Positions 49,390 to 58,637 are shown, counted from the first letter of the stretch. The stretch is DNA of 64,000 nucleotides from Herpetosiphon llansteffanensis (GCF_003205875.1 NZ_PUBZ01000092.1:62001-126000), one strand, 5' to 3'. Made by a program: numbers and translations. The notes: generated from the letters alone by a model not told the origin.

Positions 49390-51318
49390 GTGCAAGCACA
49401 AATGGGAAAACCCCAAGCACAGCGTGGACAGAAAGCTGGCGGTGGATCGGGGGGGCTTGGGCGTGCGATCGCCTACCTTGGTGCCCAACGTACATCGGCA
49501 ATTCTGGCGTATGTGGCCTTAGCGCTCGCAACCTTGGCCCAATTGGCAGTGCCGCAGTTGGTGCAAAACATGATCGACGCGGTAACCGATGGCTCAATTG
49601 CGCGCATCATTTTCAAGCAAGTGCCTGAGCCAATGCAAGCTGGCGCAGCCCAACAAGCTGGCACAACGATCGAGCAACTACGGCTTGCCCAAACCAATGG
49701 TGAATCGTTGTTGATTAATGCCGCTTTGATTATTGTGGCCTTCGCCTTTATCCGTGGCATTTTCTCGTTTGTGCAAGCCTATATGGCCGAAAAAACCTCG
49801 CAAGGCGTGGCGTTTGATTTGCGCAACCAGATTTTTGCCCGCGTGCAACGCTTATCGTTTTCCTATTACGACCAAAATCAAACTGGTCAATTGATGATTC
49901 GTGCCACCGATGATGTGGAGAAAGTGCGAACCTTCATCGCCCAAGGTTTGATTTTAACTGCCCAAGCGTTGTTGCTCTTGGTTGGAGCGTTGGTGATTTT
50001 GTTCTTCACCAATTGGCAGCTTGCCTTGGTCGTTGTGCCCTTGCTGCCTGTCGCCATGGTCATGTTTATGATCTTTGGCAAGGTCAGCCAACCCTTGTTT
50101 GGCGTTGTGCAACGCAAACTTTCGGCACTCAATACAGTTTTGCAAGAAAACTTGGCTGGGATCAAAGTTGTCAAAGCGTTTACGCGCGAGCCATTTGAAG
50201 CCAAACGCTTTGATGTGGCCGCAACCGATTTGATGGCGCAACAACTGCGGATTAGCCGCGTTTTCTCGTTTTTGTTTCCGGTGATCTTCTTGGTGGCGCA
50301 GCTTGGCCAAGCGGGAATTCTCTATTTTGGCGGTCGCCAAATTTTGGGCGGCACTCTTGATCTTGGCGAATACCAAAAATTTAGCTTGTATTTGGTCTAT
50401 GTGTTCTTTCCCTTGGGCCAGCTTGGTTTTATTATCTCGCTGATGGCGCAGGCTGGAGCTTCGGCCACGCGCATTTTCGAAATTCTCGATGCCAAGAGCG
50501 AAATTACCGACAAGCCTGAGGCCAAAGAATTGCCAGCGATTGAAGGCACAGTTGAATTTCGCAATGTGACCTTCCGCTACTTTGGCAGCAGCGATCCAGT
50601 ATTGCGTGATGTCAGCTTTGAGGCCAAGCCAGGCCAAACCATCGCCTTGCTGGGCGCAACTGGCAGCGGCAAATCGACGATCATCAACTTGTTACCACGC
50701 TTCTACGATGTCAGCGATGGCGCGGTGTTGATCGATGGCTATGATATTCGCGATGTAAAACTCGATAGTTTGCGCTCGCAAATTGGGATTGTGCTACAAG
50801 AAACCAACCTGTTTAGCGGCTCAATTCGCGATAACATCGCTTTTGGACGACCTGAGGCAACGATCGAAGAAGTTGAAGCTGCGGCCAAAGCTGCTTCGGC
50901 GCACGATTTTATTATGACCTTTGCTCAAGGCTACGATACCTCGGTCGGCGAACGTGGCACAACCTTGTCTGGTGGGCAAAAGCAACGGATTGCAATTGCA
51001 CGGGCCTTGTTGCTCAATCCACGCTTGTTGATTTTGGATGATTCGACCAGCAGCGTCGACTTGATGACTGAATATCGCATCCAAAAGGCGCTTGATCAAT
51101 TGATGCAAGGCCGCACCAGCGTCGTGATTGCCCAACGGATTAGCACGGTGCTGAATGCAGACCAAATTTTGGTGCTGGAAAAAGGCCAAGTGGTGGCGCG
51201 TGGCAACCATGAAGAATTAATGGAAACCAGCGCCGTTTACGCCGAAATTTACAATTCTCAACTGGTCGGCGATGCCGACATTGCAGCGCTTGAAGCCTCA
51301 AGCGTTGAGGAGGCCTAG
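49390..51318 (+). CDS. ABC exporter subunit with degenerate ATP site
   Basis: This 642-aa half-transporter has six TM helices (about 30-345) and an ATPase domain (about 365-610). The long first outer loop (about 65-105, Gln/Ala-rich) is unusual. Walker A is GATGSGKST, the signature LSGGQKQRIAIARALL. After Walker B the catalytic Glu is Asp (LLILDDSTSSVD), and the switch His is Gln (VVIAQRISTV). Both changes mark the non-hydrolysing side of heterodimeric exporters such as TM287/288. GTG 49390 has AAGGA at good spacing; ATG 49381 lies directly on the AAGG. The partner gene starts 4 bp after the stop. Confidence 0.92.
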   Translation: MQAQMGKPQAQRGQKAGGGSGGLGRAIAYLGAQRTSAILAYVALALATLAQLAVPQLVQNMIDAVTDGSIARIIFKQVPEPMQAGAAQQAGTTIEQLRLAQTNGESLLINAALIIVAFAFIRGIFSFVQAYMAEKTSQGVAFDLRNQIFARVQRLSFSYYDQNQTGQLMIRATDDVEKVRTFIAQGLILTAQALLLLVGALVILFFTNWQLALVVVPLLPVAMVMFMIFGKVSQPLFGVVQRKLSALNTVLQENLAGIKVVKAFTREPFEAKRFDVAATDLMAQQLRISRVFSFLFPVIFLVAQLGQAGILYFGGRQILGGTLDLGEYQKFSLYLVYVFFPLGQLGFIISLMAQAGASATRIFEILDAKSEITDKPEAKELPAIEGTVEFRNVTFRYFGSSDPVLRDVSFEAKPGQTIALLGATGSGKSTIINLLPRFYDVSDGAVLIDGYDIRDVKLDSLRSQIGIVLQETNLFSGSIRDNIAFGRPEATIEEVEAAAKAASAHDFIMTFAQGYDTSVGERGTTLSGGQKQRIAIARALLLNPRLLILDDSTSSVDLMTEYRIQKALDQLMQGRTSVVIAQRISTVLNADQILVLEKGQVVARGNHEELMETSAVYAEIYNSQLVGDADIAALEASSVEEA

Positions 51319-51322
51319 CGCT

Positions 51323-53200
51323 ATGATGGGTGGATTAGGCGGCCCCCGCCACTTATTAGAAGCCGAAACCGAAAAACCCCAACGGTTGGGCGCAACTCTG
51401 GCGCGGTTTGGCCATTACTTTCGCAAAAAATGGTTTGGCTTTGCTTTGGCAATTGTGTTTATCATCATTGGCACTTGGGCGCAGGTAGCTACGCCCGATT
51501 TAATTGGCCAATCGATCGATTGCTATTTGTTGCCCAATCCAAGTGCTTGCTGGTTCGACACGATTACCACTGAAATTAGCAGTGCCGATCGCTTGAGCGG
51601 GCTTGGCAGTTTGGTGTTGCTGTTGTGTGGCATCTTCATCGGCGCATCGATTTTGCAGGGCATGGCGTTTTATGCCATGAACTGGTCGGGCCAACATGCA
51701 TTACGTCAAATGCGCGAAGACTTGTTTGCCCAAATTCATCGCTTGTCGCTGGGTTTTTACACTCGCAACGAAGCTGGCAATATTATGAGCCGCATCACCA
51801 GCGATACCGATACGATTCAGCAGATGCTGGGTTTTGCCTTGCTCAACGTGCTTGGCGGGATCTTGCTAATTGGCTGGGTCGCAATCAAAATGATGCAGGA
51901 AAATCTGCAATATGCCTTGTTGAGTTTAAGCGTTGTGCCATTTATGGCAATTGCAACCTTCTATTTCTCTGGCCAAGCGCGCAAAGCCTTCCGCAAAACC
52001 CGCCAACAAATGGGTAGCGTCAATGCTGGCTTGCAAGAAAGCATTGCTGGCGCGCGCGAAGTGCAGGCCTTCAATCGCGAAGAAGAAAGTATCGCTCAAT
52101 TTGTGCGTACCAACGCGGCCAATCGCGATGCCAACGTGCGGGCTGCAACCTTCACCAGCGCGCTCAACCCAGTGCTCGAAGCCTTGGGCTATGTGGCAAT
52201 TGCGATTGTGGTGGTGGTTGGTGGGCTTTCAGTGTTGCGCGATAAGCCGCTTTTTGGCTCAAGCGCAATTTCGTTGGGCTTGGTTTTTGCCTTTTTGCAA
52301 TATGTCCAACGCTTCAACCAACCAATTCAGCAAATTGCCGTAATGTGGACCAACGTGCAAAATGCAATTGCTGGCGGCGAGCGCATTTTCAATTTGCTCG
52401 ATGAAATGCCCGATGTCACCGACAAGCCCGATGCGCGCGAAATGCCGGAAATCGTTGGCAAAGTCGAGTTGATCGATGCTAAAGCTGAATACACCAAAGG
52501 TCAACCAGTCTTGCGTGGCGTGAGCTTTAGCGCCGAGCCAGGCCAGACCGTGGCCATTGTTGGGCCAACTGGCGCAGGCAAAACCACGATCATCAACTTG
52601 CTGCCTCGCTTCTACGATGTAACCAGTGGCACGGTTAAGATCGATGGGATTGATGTGCGCGATGTAACGGCTGCTAGCTTGCGCCGCCAAATTGGCATCG
52701 TGTTGCAAGATTCGTTCTTGTTCTCCGATACCGTGATGAACAACATTCGTTATGGGCGGCTTGATGCCAGCGACGACGAAGTGATTGCAGCAGCCCAGTT
52801 GGCTTCGGCGCACGACTTTATCGAACGCTTGGCCAATGGCTACCAAACCGTGCTTGGCGAACGTGGCGGCGGCTTGAGCCAAGGTCAACGCCAACTGATC
52901 TCGATTGCGCGCGCGGCGCTAGCCAATCCACGCATTTTGATTTTGGATGAAGCGACATCGAGCGTCGATACCCGAACCGAGCGCTTGATTCAACAAGCCT
53001 TCGATAGCTTGCTCCAAGGCCGAACCAGCTTTGTAATTGCCCACCGTTTGAGCACCATTCGCAACGCCGATTTGGTACTGATGCTCAAAGATGGTGCTGT
53101 AATTGAGCGCGGCACGCATACCGAACTCTTGGGACAACGCGGCGCATACTATGATTTGTATATGAGCCAATTCCGCCGCGAAGAGGAAGTTGCAGTTTAG
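51323..53200 (+). CDS. ABC exporter subunit with intact ATP site
   Basis: This 625-aa partner half-transporter has a Gly-rich start (MMGGLGGPRHLLEAE), six TM helices and an ATPase domain with Walker A GPTGAGKTT, Walker B ILILDEATSSVD with the catalytic Glu, and H-loop VIAHRLSTI with the His. The signature reads LSQGQRQLISIARAAL, the variant frequent in this partner type. GAGGAGG (51307-51313) precedes ATG 51323. Together the two form a heterodimeric multidrug or lipid exporter in the inner membrane. The operator upstream suggests induction by its substrate. Confidence 0.93.
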   Translation: MMGGLGGPRHLLEAETEKPQRLGATLARFGHYFRKKWFGFALAIVFIIIGTWAQVATPDLIGQSIDCYLLPNPSACWFDTITTEISSADRLSGLGSLVLLLCGIFIGASILQGMAFYAMNWSGQHALRQMREDLFAQIHRLSLGFYTRNEAGNIMSRITSDTDTIQQMLGFALLNVLGGILLIGWVAIKMMQENLQYALLSLSVVPFMAIATFYFSGQARKAFRKTRQQMGSVNAGLQESIAGAREVQAFNREEESIAQFVRTNAANRDANVRAATFTSALNPVLEALGYVAIAIVVVVGGLSVLRDKPLFGSSAISLGLVFAFLQYVQRFNQPIQQIAVMWTNVQNAIAGGERIFNLLDEMPDVTDKPDAREMPEIVGKVELIDAKAEYTKGQPVLRGVSFSAEPGQTVAIVGPTGAGKTTIINLLPRFYDVTSGTVKIDGIDVRDVTAASLRRQIGIVLQDSFLFSDTVMNNIRYGRLDASDDEVIAAAQLASAHDFIERLANGYQTVLGERGGGLSQGQRQLISIARAALANPRILILDEATSSVDTRTERLIQQAFDSLLQGRTSFVIAHRLSTIRNADLVLMLKDGAVIERGTHTELLGQRGAYYDLYMSQFRREEEVAV

Positions 53201-53227
53201 AGCATAGAACAAAGGTTGATTGTTGAT

Positions 53228-53268
53228 CCACGAAGGACACGAAGCATTATGTTTCGTGTCCTTCGTGG
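53228..53268. repeat. Inverted CACGAAGGA/TTCGTGTCC repeat after the exporter pair
   Basis: CCACGAAGGACACGAA (53228-53243) and TTCGTGTCCTTCGTGG (53253-53268) are perfectly complementary over 16 bp, so they can act as a hairpin terminator. The words are those of the CTTCGTG repeat family. The rest of the gap to 53472 shows nothing I can support. Confidence 0.75.
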
Positions 53269-53472
53269 GTTAAATGGGTTAAAAAATGAAAAGTACGGAG
53301 TTGATCAAAGGAACATTTTGCCGTACTGCTGGCCCTTCAGCAGGAGAATTGGCTGCACTCAAGGAATGAGTTTTAGTAAGGTACTGGTTTCAGATACCCA
53401 TTATTCCTACCCTGATACCTATAACTGCAATAGTGCTATATTGACAGCGACCTGCCGACTAATACTCGGCAA

Positions 53473-53880
53473 TTAGTCTCGCGACATCCCCATCCGGACT
53501 GTAATTTTGGCCGAGCCATTGATCACTGCCGTCTCGAACCGCGACCACGTTTTAAAACCTAGTGCTTGGGCTGCATCATCTAGCGCCTCATGGCGTTTGC
53601 GTTGGCGCTCGGCTGTAGATAGTGGCCGCCATGCAATGTCCTTCGGATCAATGCCCGTTATTCCAAGCAGCATCGCCCGCTCCTCTGTCGAGAACTCTCG
53701 CTGCAACGCCACGCGGGTCTCCTCGCTCACTGCCGTCATTGCCTCGCTAAGCCGGACACCCATGAGCGGCGATTTGGACTGGACTGATTTGAGCAGGGTA
53801 AGCGCAGCAAGGCTCCCATCTTCACGTCGCACAAGCCATTGCGCAAAACGTAGCATCTCCTGCTGATCGATGTATTGCAT
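53473..53880 (-). CDS. 135-aa protein of unknown function behind a double operator
   Basis: The protein opens MQYIDQQEMLRFAQWLVRRE. It is rich in Arg, Glu and Ala and mostly helical. Near the C-terminus DDAAQALGFKTWSRFETAVI could be a helix-turn-helix, followed by a short strand (AKITVRMG). I do not recognise a family. AAGGAGGATGC precedes ATG 53880. The promoter with two perfect palindromes just upstream suggests a self-regulating DNA-binding protein or antitoxin-like factor. It stands alone between repeat regions, which fits a gene brought in by transfer. Confidence 0.65.
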   Translation of the reverse strand: MQYIDQQEMLRFAQWLVRREDGSLAALTLLKSVQSKSPLMGVRLSEAMTAVSEETRVALQREFSTEERAMLLGITGIDPKDIAWRPLSTAERQRKRHEALDDAAQALGFKTWSRFETAVINGSAKITVRMGMSRD

Positions 53881-53900
53881 GCATCCTCCTTAATATTGAA

Positions 53901-53942
53901 CGTTATATAACGAATCATATCATCGTTATATAACGTTGTCAA
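53901..53942 (-). promoter_or_regulatory. Strong promoter with two identical palindromic operators
   Basis: On the minus strand TTGACA (53942-53937) and TATGAT (53919-53914) have 17-bp spacing. CGTTATATAACG occurs twice as a perfect 12-bp palindrome, at 53924-53935 (in the spacer) and 53901-53912 (over the start site). The copies are 23 bp apart, about two helical turns, so bound dimers would sit on one face. Confidence 0.85.
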
Positions 53943-54039
53943 ATTTCTAGCCAACGCAAACTGAAGGTTCGCATGCCCATTCGGCAAAAACGGTCTTAGG
54001 ATTAAGAAAAATGAAAATTACATGGTATTCGATTTGGTA

Positions 54040-54400
54040 AAACGAAACCACGAAGCTATTTTGATCTACGAAGCGCACGAAGGGTAAATGGCTATCGGCT
54101 TTTAGCCTTCATCCTTTTATTTTAGCCACAGATTGCCACAGATAACCACAGATTATGTTCCCATAGCCCATAGCCATGCATTCTCTGCGCCTCTGCGTTA
54201 AGAATGTGATCCACGAAGCGCACGAAGGACACGAAGCCCTATGGTCTACTAGCTTCATCCCTCATCCTTCATCCTTCAACTTTAGCCATCATTACGCCGC
54301 TTAAAAACTGAAACCGCAAAGCATATGAAGCCTGCGGTTCCAAAAGCCAAAAGCCTAAGTCGCTATGTTTTATGTTCTATGTTCTATGCTCTCTGTTCTA
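54040..54400. repeat. Intergenic repeat mosaic before rdgB
   Basis: GAAGCGCACGAAGG words (54075-54090), CCACAGATTGCCACAGATAA (from 54126), CTCTGCGCCTCTGCGTTAAG, and GCGCACGAAGGACACGAAG (about 54217-54236) are followed by TCATCCC/TCATCCT units (54255-54278). A clean heptad array TGTTTTA, TGTTCTA, TGTTCTA, TGCTCTC, TGTTCTA closes it (54366-54400). Its last 17 bp lie inside the end of rdgB. Confidence 0.8.
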
Positions 54401-54998
54401 TCTGTGCCAGCCGCTCCAACACCCCACGGGCGAGCGCACAGGCTTGGCCGCGATGACTAATCCGATTCTTTTCCTCAGGGTCGAGTTCAGCCAAATGCTT
54501 ATCGTAATCCAAGAGATAAAACACCGGATCATAGCCAAAGCCGCCGATCCCGCGTGGCGCTTCGGCAATTACGCCGGGCAAAATCCCCTCGACAACCTCG
54601 GTTGGCTGGCCGGGCCATGCAATCGCAATCACACACACAAAGCGCGCAATGCGATCATGAAACGGCTTGCCCTTGAGTTCTTCCAACACCCGCGCATAGG
54701 CCCGATGTGGATTGTTTTGGTCGGGCAAGGCCCAGCGTGCGGTGTAAATGCCAGGTTTGCCATCGAGCGCCGCCACTTCGAGGCCAGAATCATCGGCCAA
54801 GGTCGGCAAACCACTCATTTGGGCATAGGTTTCGGCCTTGAGCTGCGCATTTTCCACAAAGGTCGTGCCTGTTTCATCAACCTCATAATCGATGCCTGCC
54901 TCAGCCAAAGTCAACAACTCGAACGGCAAACCACTGAAAATTGCCCGTAACTCGCCAACTTTATGGGCATTATTGGAACCAATTAATAGCTTTTGCAT
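54384..54998 (-). CDS. rdgB: Non-canonical purine NTP pyrophosphatase (RdgB/HAM1)
   Basis: This 204-aa enzyme hydrolyses dITP, ITP and XTP to monophosphates, keeping deaminated purines out of DNA and RNA. Conserved motifs: IGSNNAHKVGELRAIF, LADDSGLEVAALDGKPGIY, APRGIGGFGYDPVF and KNRISHRGQA. The stop codon and last four or five codons (IEQRA) lie within the TGTTCTA heptad array, so the C-terminus seems to have been rewritten by repeat DNA. It is followed upstream by the HAD phosphatase gene on the same strand, 11 bp apart. Confidence 0.94.
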   Translation of the reverse strand: MQKLLIGSNNAHKVGELRAIFSGLPFELLTLAEAGIDYEVDETGTTFVENAQLKAETYAQMSGLPTLADDSGLEVAALDGKPGIYTARWALPDQNNPHRAYARVLEELKGKPFHDRIARFVCVIAIAWPGQPTEVVEGILPGVIAEAPRGIGGFGYDPVFYLLDYDKHLAELDPEEKNRISHRGQACALARGVLERLAQIEQRA

Positions 54999-55009
54999 AA
55001 ATCCTTACC

Positions 55010-55816
55010 TTAGGAACGCACATTTTGATGTTGCAACACATAGCGATGCACCGCAACCGCAACCCCACCAAAGCGCGCCGAAGGTGCAACCCAATCGGCG
55101 GCCTCGATCGCTTGCTGCATACTGCCAGTTAATGAAACCCCAACTCCGGCCCAGCGCAACATGCCCACATCAGCATCGGCATCGCCAATGGCTAGCACTT
55201 CGCTTTGTTGAATGCCCCAGGTTGTGCAGAGATGTTCCAAAGCGCGTTCTTTGGTAGCATCATTGTGTGAAATAACAGTTGAATAGACCTCGCCGCTGCT
55301 GCGCAAATAGCGAAATTGCTTTAATTGTGAGTTGCGGCCCAAAATTTCATCGACGGCGCGGGTTGCCAACTCGCCATGGCATAAAATGCGCGTAGGAGCC
55401 AGCCGCACGATTAATTCGAGTGACGAAACGGGCGTAGATACAGTGCGCGAACCAACTAAATTCGCTGCTTGCGCGGTGACAAAATTCGTTTCATCAATCG
55501 TAAATACAATCGGCAGGCTGCGCTTATCAGCCATGGCGGCAATGCGCTGAGCCAACTCTAAATCAATCGTGTGATGAGCAATCTCCCGCCCACGTTCATC
55601 CCAAACACGTGCGCCATTATGGCAAACCAGCGCGGTTGGAATATGCAAACGGTGGGCAATTTCTTGGGCAGCTTCACGGCGACGGGCAGTGGCTAAAACC
55701 ACGCGAATCCCTTGACGAGCGGCTAAGGCCAACGCCTCGATATTGGTCGGGGGCAATTGGCCGCGATCATCAAGCAGGGTAAGGTCAATATCGGTTGCAA
55801 TCATTCGAATTGGCAT
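55010..55816 (-). CDS. Cof-type HAD-IIB hydrolase
   Basis: This 268-aa phosphatase has motif I ATDIDLTLLDD with both Asp (Leu replaces the usual Gly after the second Asp), motif II VVLATARRREAA, and motif IV AIGDADADVGML where most members have GDxxND. The cap (about 80-185) is of C2B type. It would dephosphorylate sugar phosphates or flavin intermediates in the cytoplasm. It sits just upstream of rdgB with an 11-bp gap, probably co-transcribed. Confidence 0.88.
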   Translation of the reverse strand: MPIRMIATDIDLTLLDDRGQLPPTNIEALALAARQGIRVVLATARRREAAQEIAHRLHIPTALVCHNGARVWDERGREIAHHTIDLELAQRIAAMADKRSLPIVFTIDETNFVTAQAANLVGSRTVSTPVSSLELIVRLAPTRILCHGELATRAVDEILGRNSQLKQFRYLRSSGEVYSTVISHNDATKERALEHLCTTWGIQQSEVLAIGDADADVGMLRWAGVGVSLTGSMQQAIEAADWVAPSARFGGVAVAVHRYVLQHQNVRS

Positions 55817-55860
55817 AAGCCCTACCGTAGACAGTTCATGCGAAGCGCATCAACCATCGA

Positions 55861-57108
55861 TTACACCGGCCACACACGTTGGCCAAAACGCTCGATGTGA
55901 TAGCCGTGTGTTTCCAACATGTCAATGATAGATTGGCCATGCGCTTCATCGCGCACTTCGAGAATCATCTCAATTCCCACCCGATCAAGCGGTAGTTGCC
56001 AAACCGCCCGCCGATGGTTAATGTCGATCACATTCGCGCCAGCTTGGGCAATCGCATTCACCACGGGAGCAAGATTTCCCGGACGATCAGGAACGCTGGT
56101 GCGAACCCGCAAATAGCGGCCTTGTTTGACCAAAACCTGTTCAATAATCCGCGCTAGGAAATTGCCATCGATGTTGCCACCGCTCAGCACCACCAAGGTT
56201 GGTTCATTCGGGCGCAAGCGAATTGCGCCTTCGAGCAGTGCCGCCACGCCAACCGCTCCCGCGCCTTCAACGACCATGCGGCTATATTGCAACACATGGA
56301 CTAAAGCGCGCGCCGCAGCATCATCATCAACGGTCACAATATCGTCAACCAATTGAGTAATAATCGGCAGCGTCAGTTCGCCTGGGCGTTTGACCGCAAT
56401 CCCATCGCAGATTGTCGCTGCATGGGGCACGGCCACCGGCTTGCCCGCTTGTTGCGAGGCGATCATCGAAGGGCAGCCTGCGGCTTGAACGCCGATTAAG
56501 CGCACATTGGGGCGCAACGAACGCAAGGCCAGCGCAATTCCAGCCATCATTCCGCCGCCGCCAATCGGCACAACCACGGTTCCACCTTGGTCAGGCAATA
56601 TATCGGCAATTTCTAGGCCAAGTGTGCCTTGGCCAGCAATCGTAAACGGATCATCAAAGGCATGCACATAGGTCGCGCCAGTTTTGGCTTGCAATTCACG
56701 GGCATGCGCGCCAGCATCATCAAACGATGCGCCATGCAATATCACTTCTGCGCCCATGCGTTGGGCTGAGGTAATTTTGGCCAATGGCGCAAACTCGGGC
56801 ATGACCACGGTGGCTTTGATCCCATTTAATTGGGCAGCCAAGGCCACGCCTTGGGCATGATTGCCTGCTGAGTGGGTAATTACGCCGTGGGCTTTTTCCT
56901 CAGCCGTCAGCGAATTGATTTTGGTATACGCGCCGCGCACTTTGAATGACCCGGCGCGTTGGGTATTTTCAGCTTTGTAAATAATTTGGCCGCCAAGTTC
57001 TTGGCTCAGTTGTTCTGCTGGCAAGAGTGGAGTTTGGGTGATAATTGGGCCTAAAACATGGGCCGCAGCATAAATGTCATCAATCGTTGGCATAGACTTT
57101 TCTACCAT
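55861..57108 (-). CDS. ilvA: Threonine ammonia-lyase with ACT domain
   Basis: This 415-aa PLP enzyme deaminates threonine to 2-oxobutanoate, the first step to isoleucine. The PLP Lys is in RAGSFKVRGAY, HSAGNHAQGVALAAQL and the Gly loop PIGGGGMMAGIALAL hold cofactor phosphate, and VLSGGNIDGN closes the fold. The C-terminal 80 residues form an ACT domain (LRVRTSVPDRPGNLAPVVNA). It lacks the longer double regulatory region of E. coli IlvA (about 514 aa) and so resembles the shorter TdcB/IlvA type. ATG 57108 is taken as start, though GGAGG is 13 bp away; ATG 57093 is possible. Confidence 0.9.
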   Translation of the reverse strand: MVEKSMPTIDDIYAAAHVLGPIITQTPLLPAEQLSQELGGQIIYKAENTQRAGSFKVRGAYTKINSLTAEEKAHGVITHSAGNHAQGVALAAQLNGIKATVVMPEFAPLAKITSAQRMGAEVILHGASFDDAGAHARELQAKTGATYVHAFDDPFTIAGQGTLGLEIADILPDQGGTVVVPIGGGGMMAGIALALRSLRPNVRLIGVQAAGCPSMIASQQAGKPVAVPHAATICDGIAVKRPGELTLPIITQLVDDIVTVDDDAAARALVHVLQYSRMVVEGAGAVGVAALLEGAIRLRPNEPTLVVLSGGNIDGNFLARIIEQVLVKQGRYLRVRTSVPDRPGNLAPVVNAIAQAGANVIDINHRRAVWQLPLDRVGIEMILEVRDEAHGQSIIDMLETHGYHIERFGQRVWPV

Positions 57109-57220
57109 GGTGAGTTCAATTCCTCCACAATGAGGATTGACCCGCATCGTTGCGAGTCAATGCGTTTATTGTACCATAGCCACTTTAAATTCCAGTTGCT
57201 TTGCCAACGATTGAGCGCGC

Positions 57221-57661
57221 TTAAACACTCAATGAATAGAAGTATTCATCAACAGTTTTTTGCCAGCCATGCTGCTCGTAGAGGCGTTGTGCCTGTACAT
57301 TCGTAACTTCGGTTTCGAGCACAAGGCCTTTGCTCTTGGTGCTAATCGCCCAATCGCGCGCTGCATTCAGCAAACCCGAAGCCACACCTTGGCCCCGCGC
57401 ATACTCAGCCACAAACAGATCGTTCAAAATCCAAAGCCGTTGCATTGAAACCGAGGAAAAACTAGGGTACAGTTGACAGAAACCTAAGCCAGCTTCAGGA
57501 GTTTGCGCCAAAAAGATGATCGATTCACTCTTGCTCAGCCGATCGTGCAAAAAAGCGCGCGCGGCAGCACGATCGCTGGCTTGACGGTAAAATTGGCGAT
57601 AGCCATCAAATAATGGCACAATGCGCTCAAGTTCATCCAAGCCCGCTTGGATAATTTGCAT
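57221..57661 (-). CDS. GNAT-family N-acetyltransferase
   Basis: This 146-aa GNAT protein has acetyl-CoA loop VAEYARGQGVASGLLNAARDWA with the R/Q-x-x-G-x-A/G motif. The preceding strand is LWILNDLFV, and the C-terminal strand region is LVLETEVTNVQAQRLYEQHGWQ. GGAG lies 7 bp before ATG 57661. It would transfer acetyl to an amine; the acceptor is unknown. Confidence 0.88.
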   Translation of the reverse strand: MQIIQAGLDELERIVPLFDGYRQFYRQASDRAAARAFLHDRLSKSESIIFLAQTPEAGLGFCQLYPSFSSVSMQRLWILNDLFVAEYARGQGVASGLLNAARDWAISTKSKGLVLETEVTNVQAQRLYEQHGWQKTVDEYFYSLSV

Positions 57662-57851
57662 CGCAACTCCTTTGTGCGGCTGCACACAATCAATGTCGGT
57701 CTTTAGTAGCTAGTATCGTACCATATTTCGCCGTAGAATAGCAGTCAAACCATTTGTTACAGATCGCACAATCGCTGACCGTTAATGATTGCTGATTGCT
57801 AGCGTGATCTGTGCTAACCATTAATCATACTTTAGCGAGGAGCTCGCACTT

Positions 57852-58322
57852 ATGAAACCATTAATCTTTGAAATTAGCGGAGATATTGAAGCCCCAGCCG
57901 AGACGGTGTATCAAATTATTGCCGATTATCGCGATGGGCATCCGCATATTGTGCCAAAAAAATATTTTAAAAGTCTCACCGTCGAGCAAGGTGGCATTGG
58001 CAAAGGCACGATTTTTGTGACCGAAACAGAGGCTTTTGGGCGCAAACAGACCATGCGCATGCACGTAACCGAGCCAAGCCCAGGCAGCGTTTTGGTTGAA
58101 ACCGATTATGATTCGGGGATTATTACAACCTTTACAGTCACGCCCAATGGCGAAGATCGCTCGAAACTGACCTTGCACACCCGCGCCGAAGCTAAACCTG
58201 GCTTGATGGGATTGATCGAGCGACTACTATCGCCCGGGTTGTTGCGCAAAATGTATTTGGCCGAGTTCGAAACCTTCAATCAGTATCTGCGCAGCAATCA
58301 ATATCGCGCTCAAGGCAAATAA
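57852..58322 (+). CDS. SRPBCC (START-like) family protein
   Basis: This 156-aa protein has the helix-grip fold of polyketide cyclase/dehydrase-like proteins: FEISGDIEAPAETVYQIIAD at the start, DGHPHIVPKKYFKSLTVEQG, GIGKGTIFVTETEAFG, then beta strands and a long C-terminal helix (EFETFNQYLRS). Such proteins bind hydrophobic small molecules. GAGGAG lies upstream of ATG 57852. It ends just before a GC-rich repeat region. Confidence 0.82.
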   Translation: MKPLIFEISGDIEAPAETVYQIIADYRDGHPHIVPKKYFKSLTVEQGGIGKGTIFVTETEAFGRKQTMRMHVTEPSPGSVLVETDYDSGIITTFTVTPNGEDRSKLTLHTRAEAKPGLMGLIERLLSPGLLRKMYLAEFETFNQYLRSNQYRAQGK

Positions 58323-58330
58323 CAATTTAC

Positions 58331-58625
58331 TGCATGCCCTCACCCCCCAGCCCCCTCTCCCACTACACGTGGGCGAGGGGGAGCCGACTCTTTTTCACCA
58401 AGGAATTGGAGGAGAACTACGGTGTTAAAGCCCCAACCCCGCCGCGTGGGAGAGGGGTTGGGGAGAGGGGATCTTAACACCGACCCTTGAAAGCTAGCCC
58501 CCTCTTCCACTGCACGCGGGCGAGGGGGGAGCCGACTCTTTTTCACCAAGGAATTGGAGGAGAACTACGGTGTTAAAGCCCCAACCCCGCGCCACGGGCG
58601 AGGGTTGGGGTGAGGGGATCTTCAT
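58331..58625. repeat. GC-rich repeat with a 62-bp direct duplication
   Basis: 58381-58442 and 58529-58590 are identical over 62 bp, offset by 148 bp, each preceded by GCGGGCGAGGGG-like or GTGGGCGAGGGG sequence. Related copies lie at 42182-42345 and, inverted, at 28720-29128. Blocks alternate CCCTCACCCC/GGGGTGAGGGGATCTT and can fold back. No gene is supported. Confidence 0.85.
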
Positions 58626-58637
58626 AATGATGAAATT

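Noticed and set aside
54372-54950. 192-codon plus-strand open frame over rdgB
   Set aside because: Starts in the heptad repeat and runs opposite conserved RdgB motifs.
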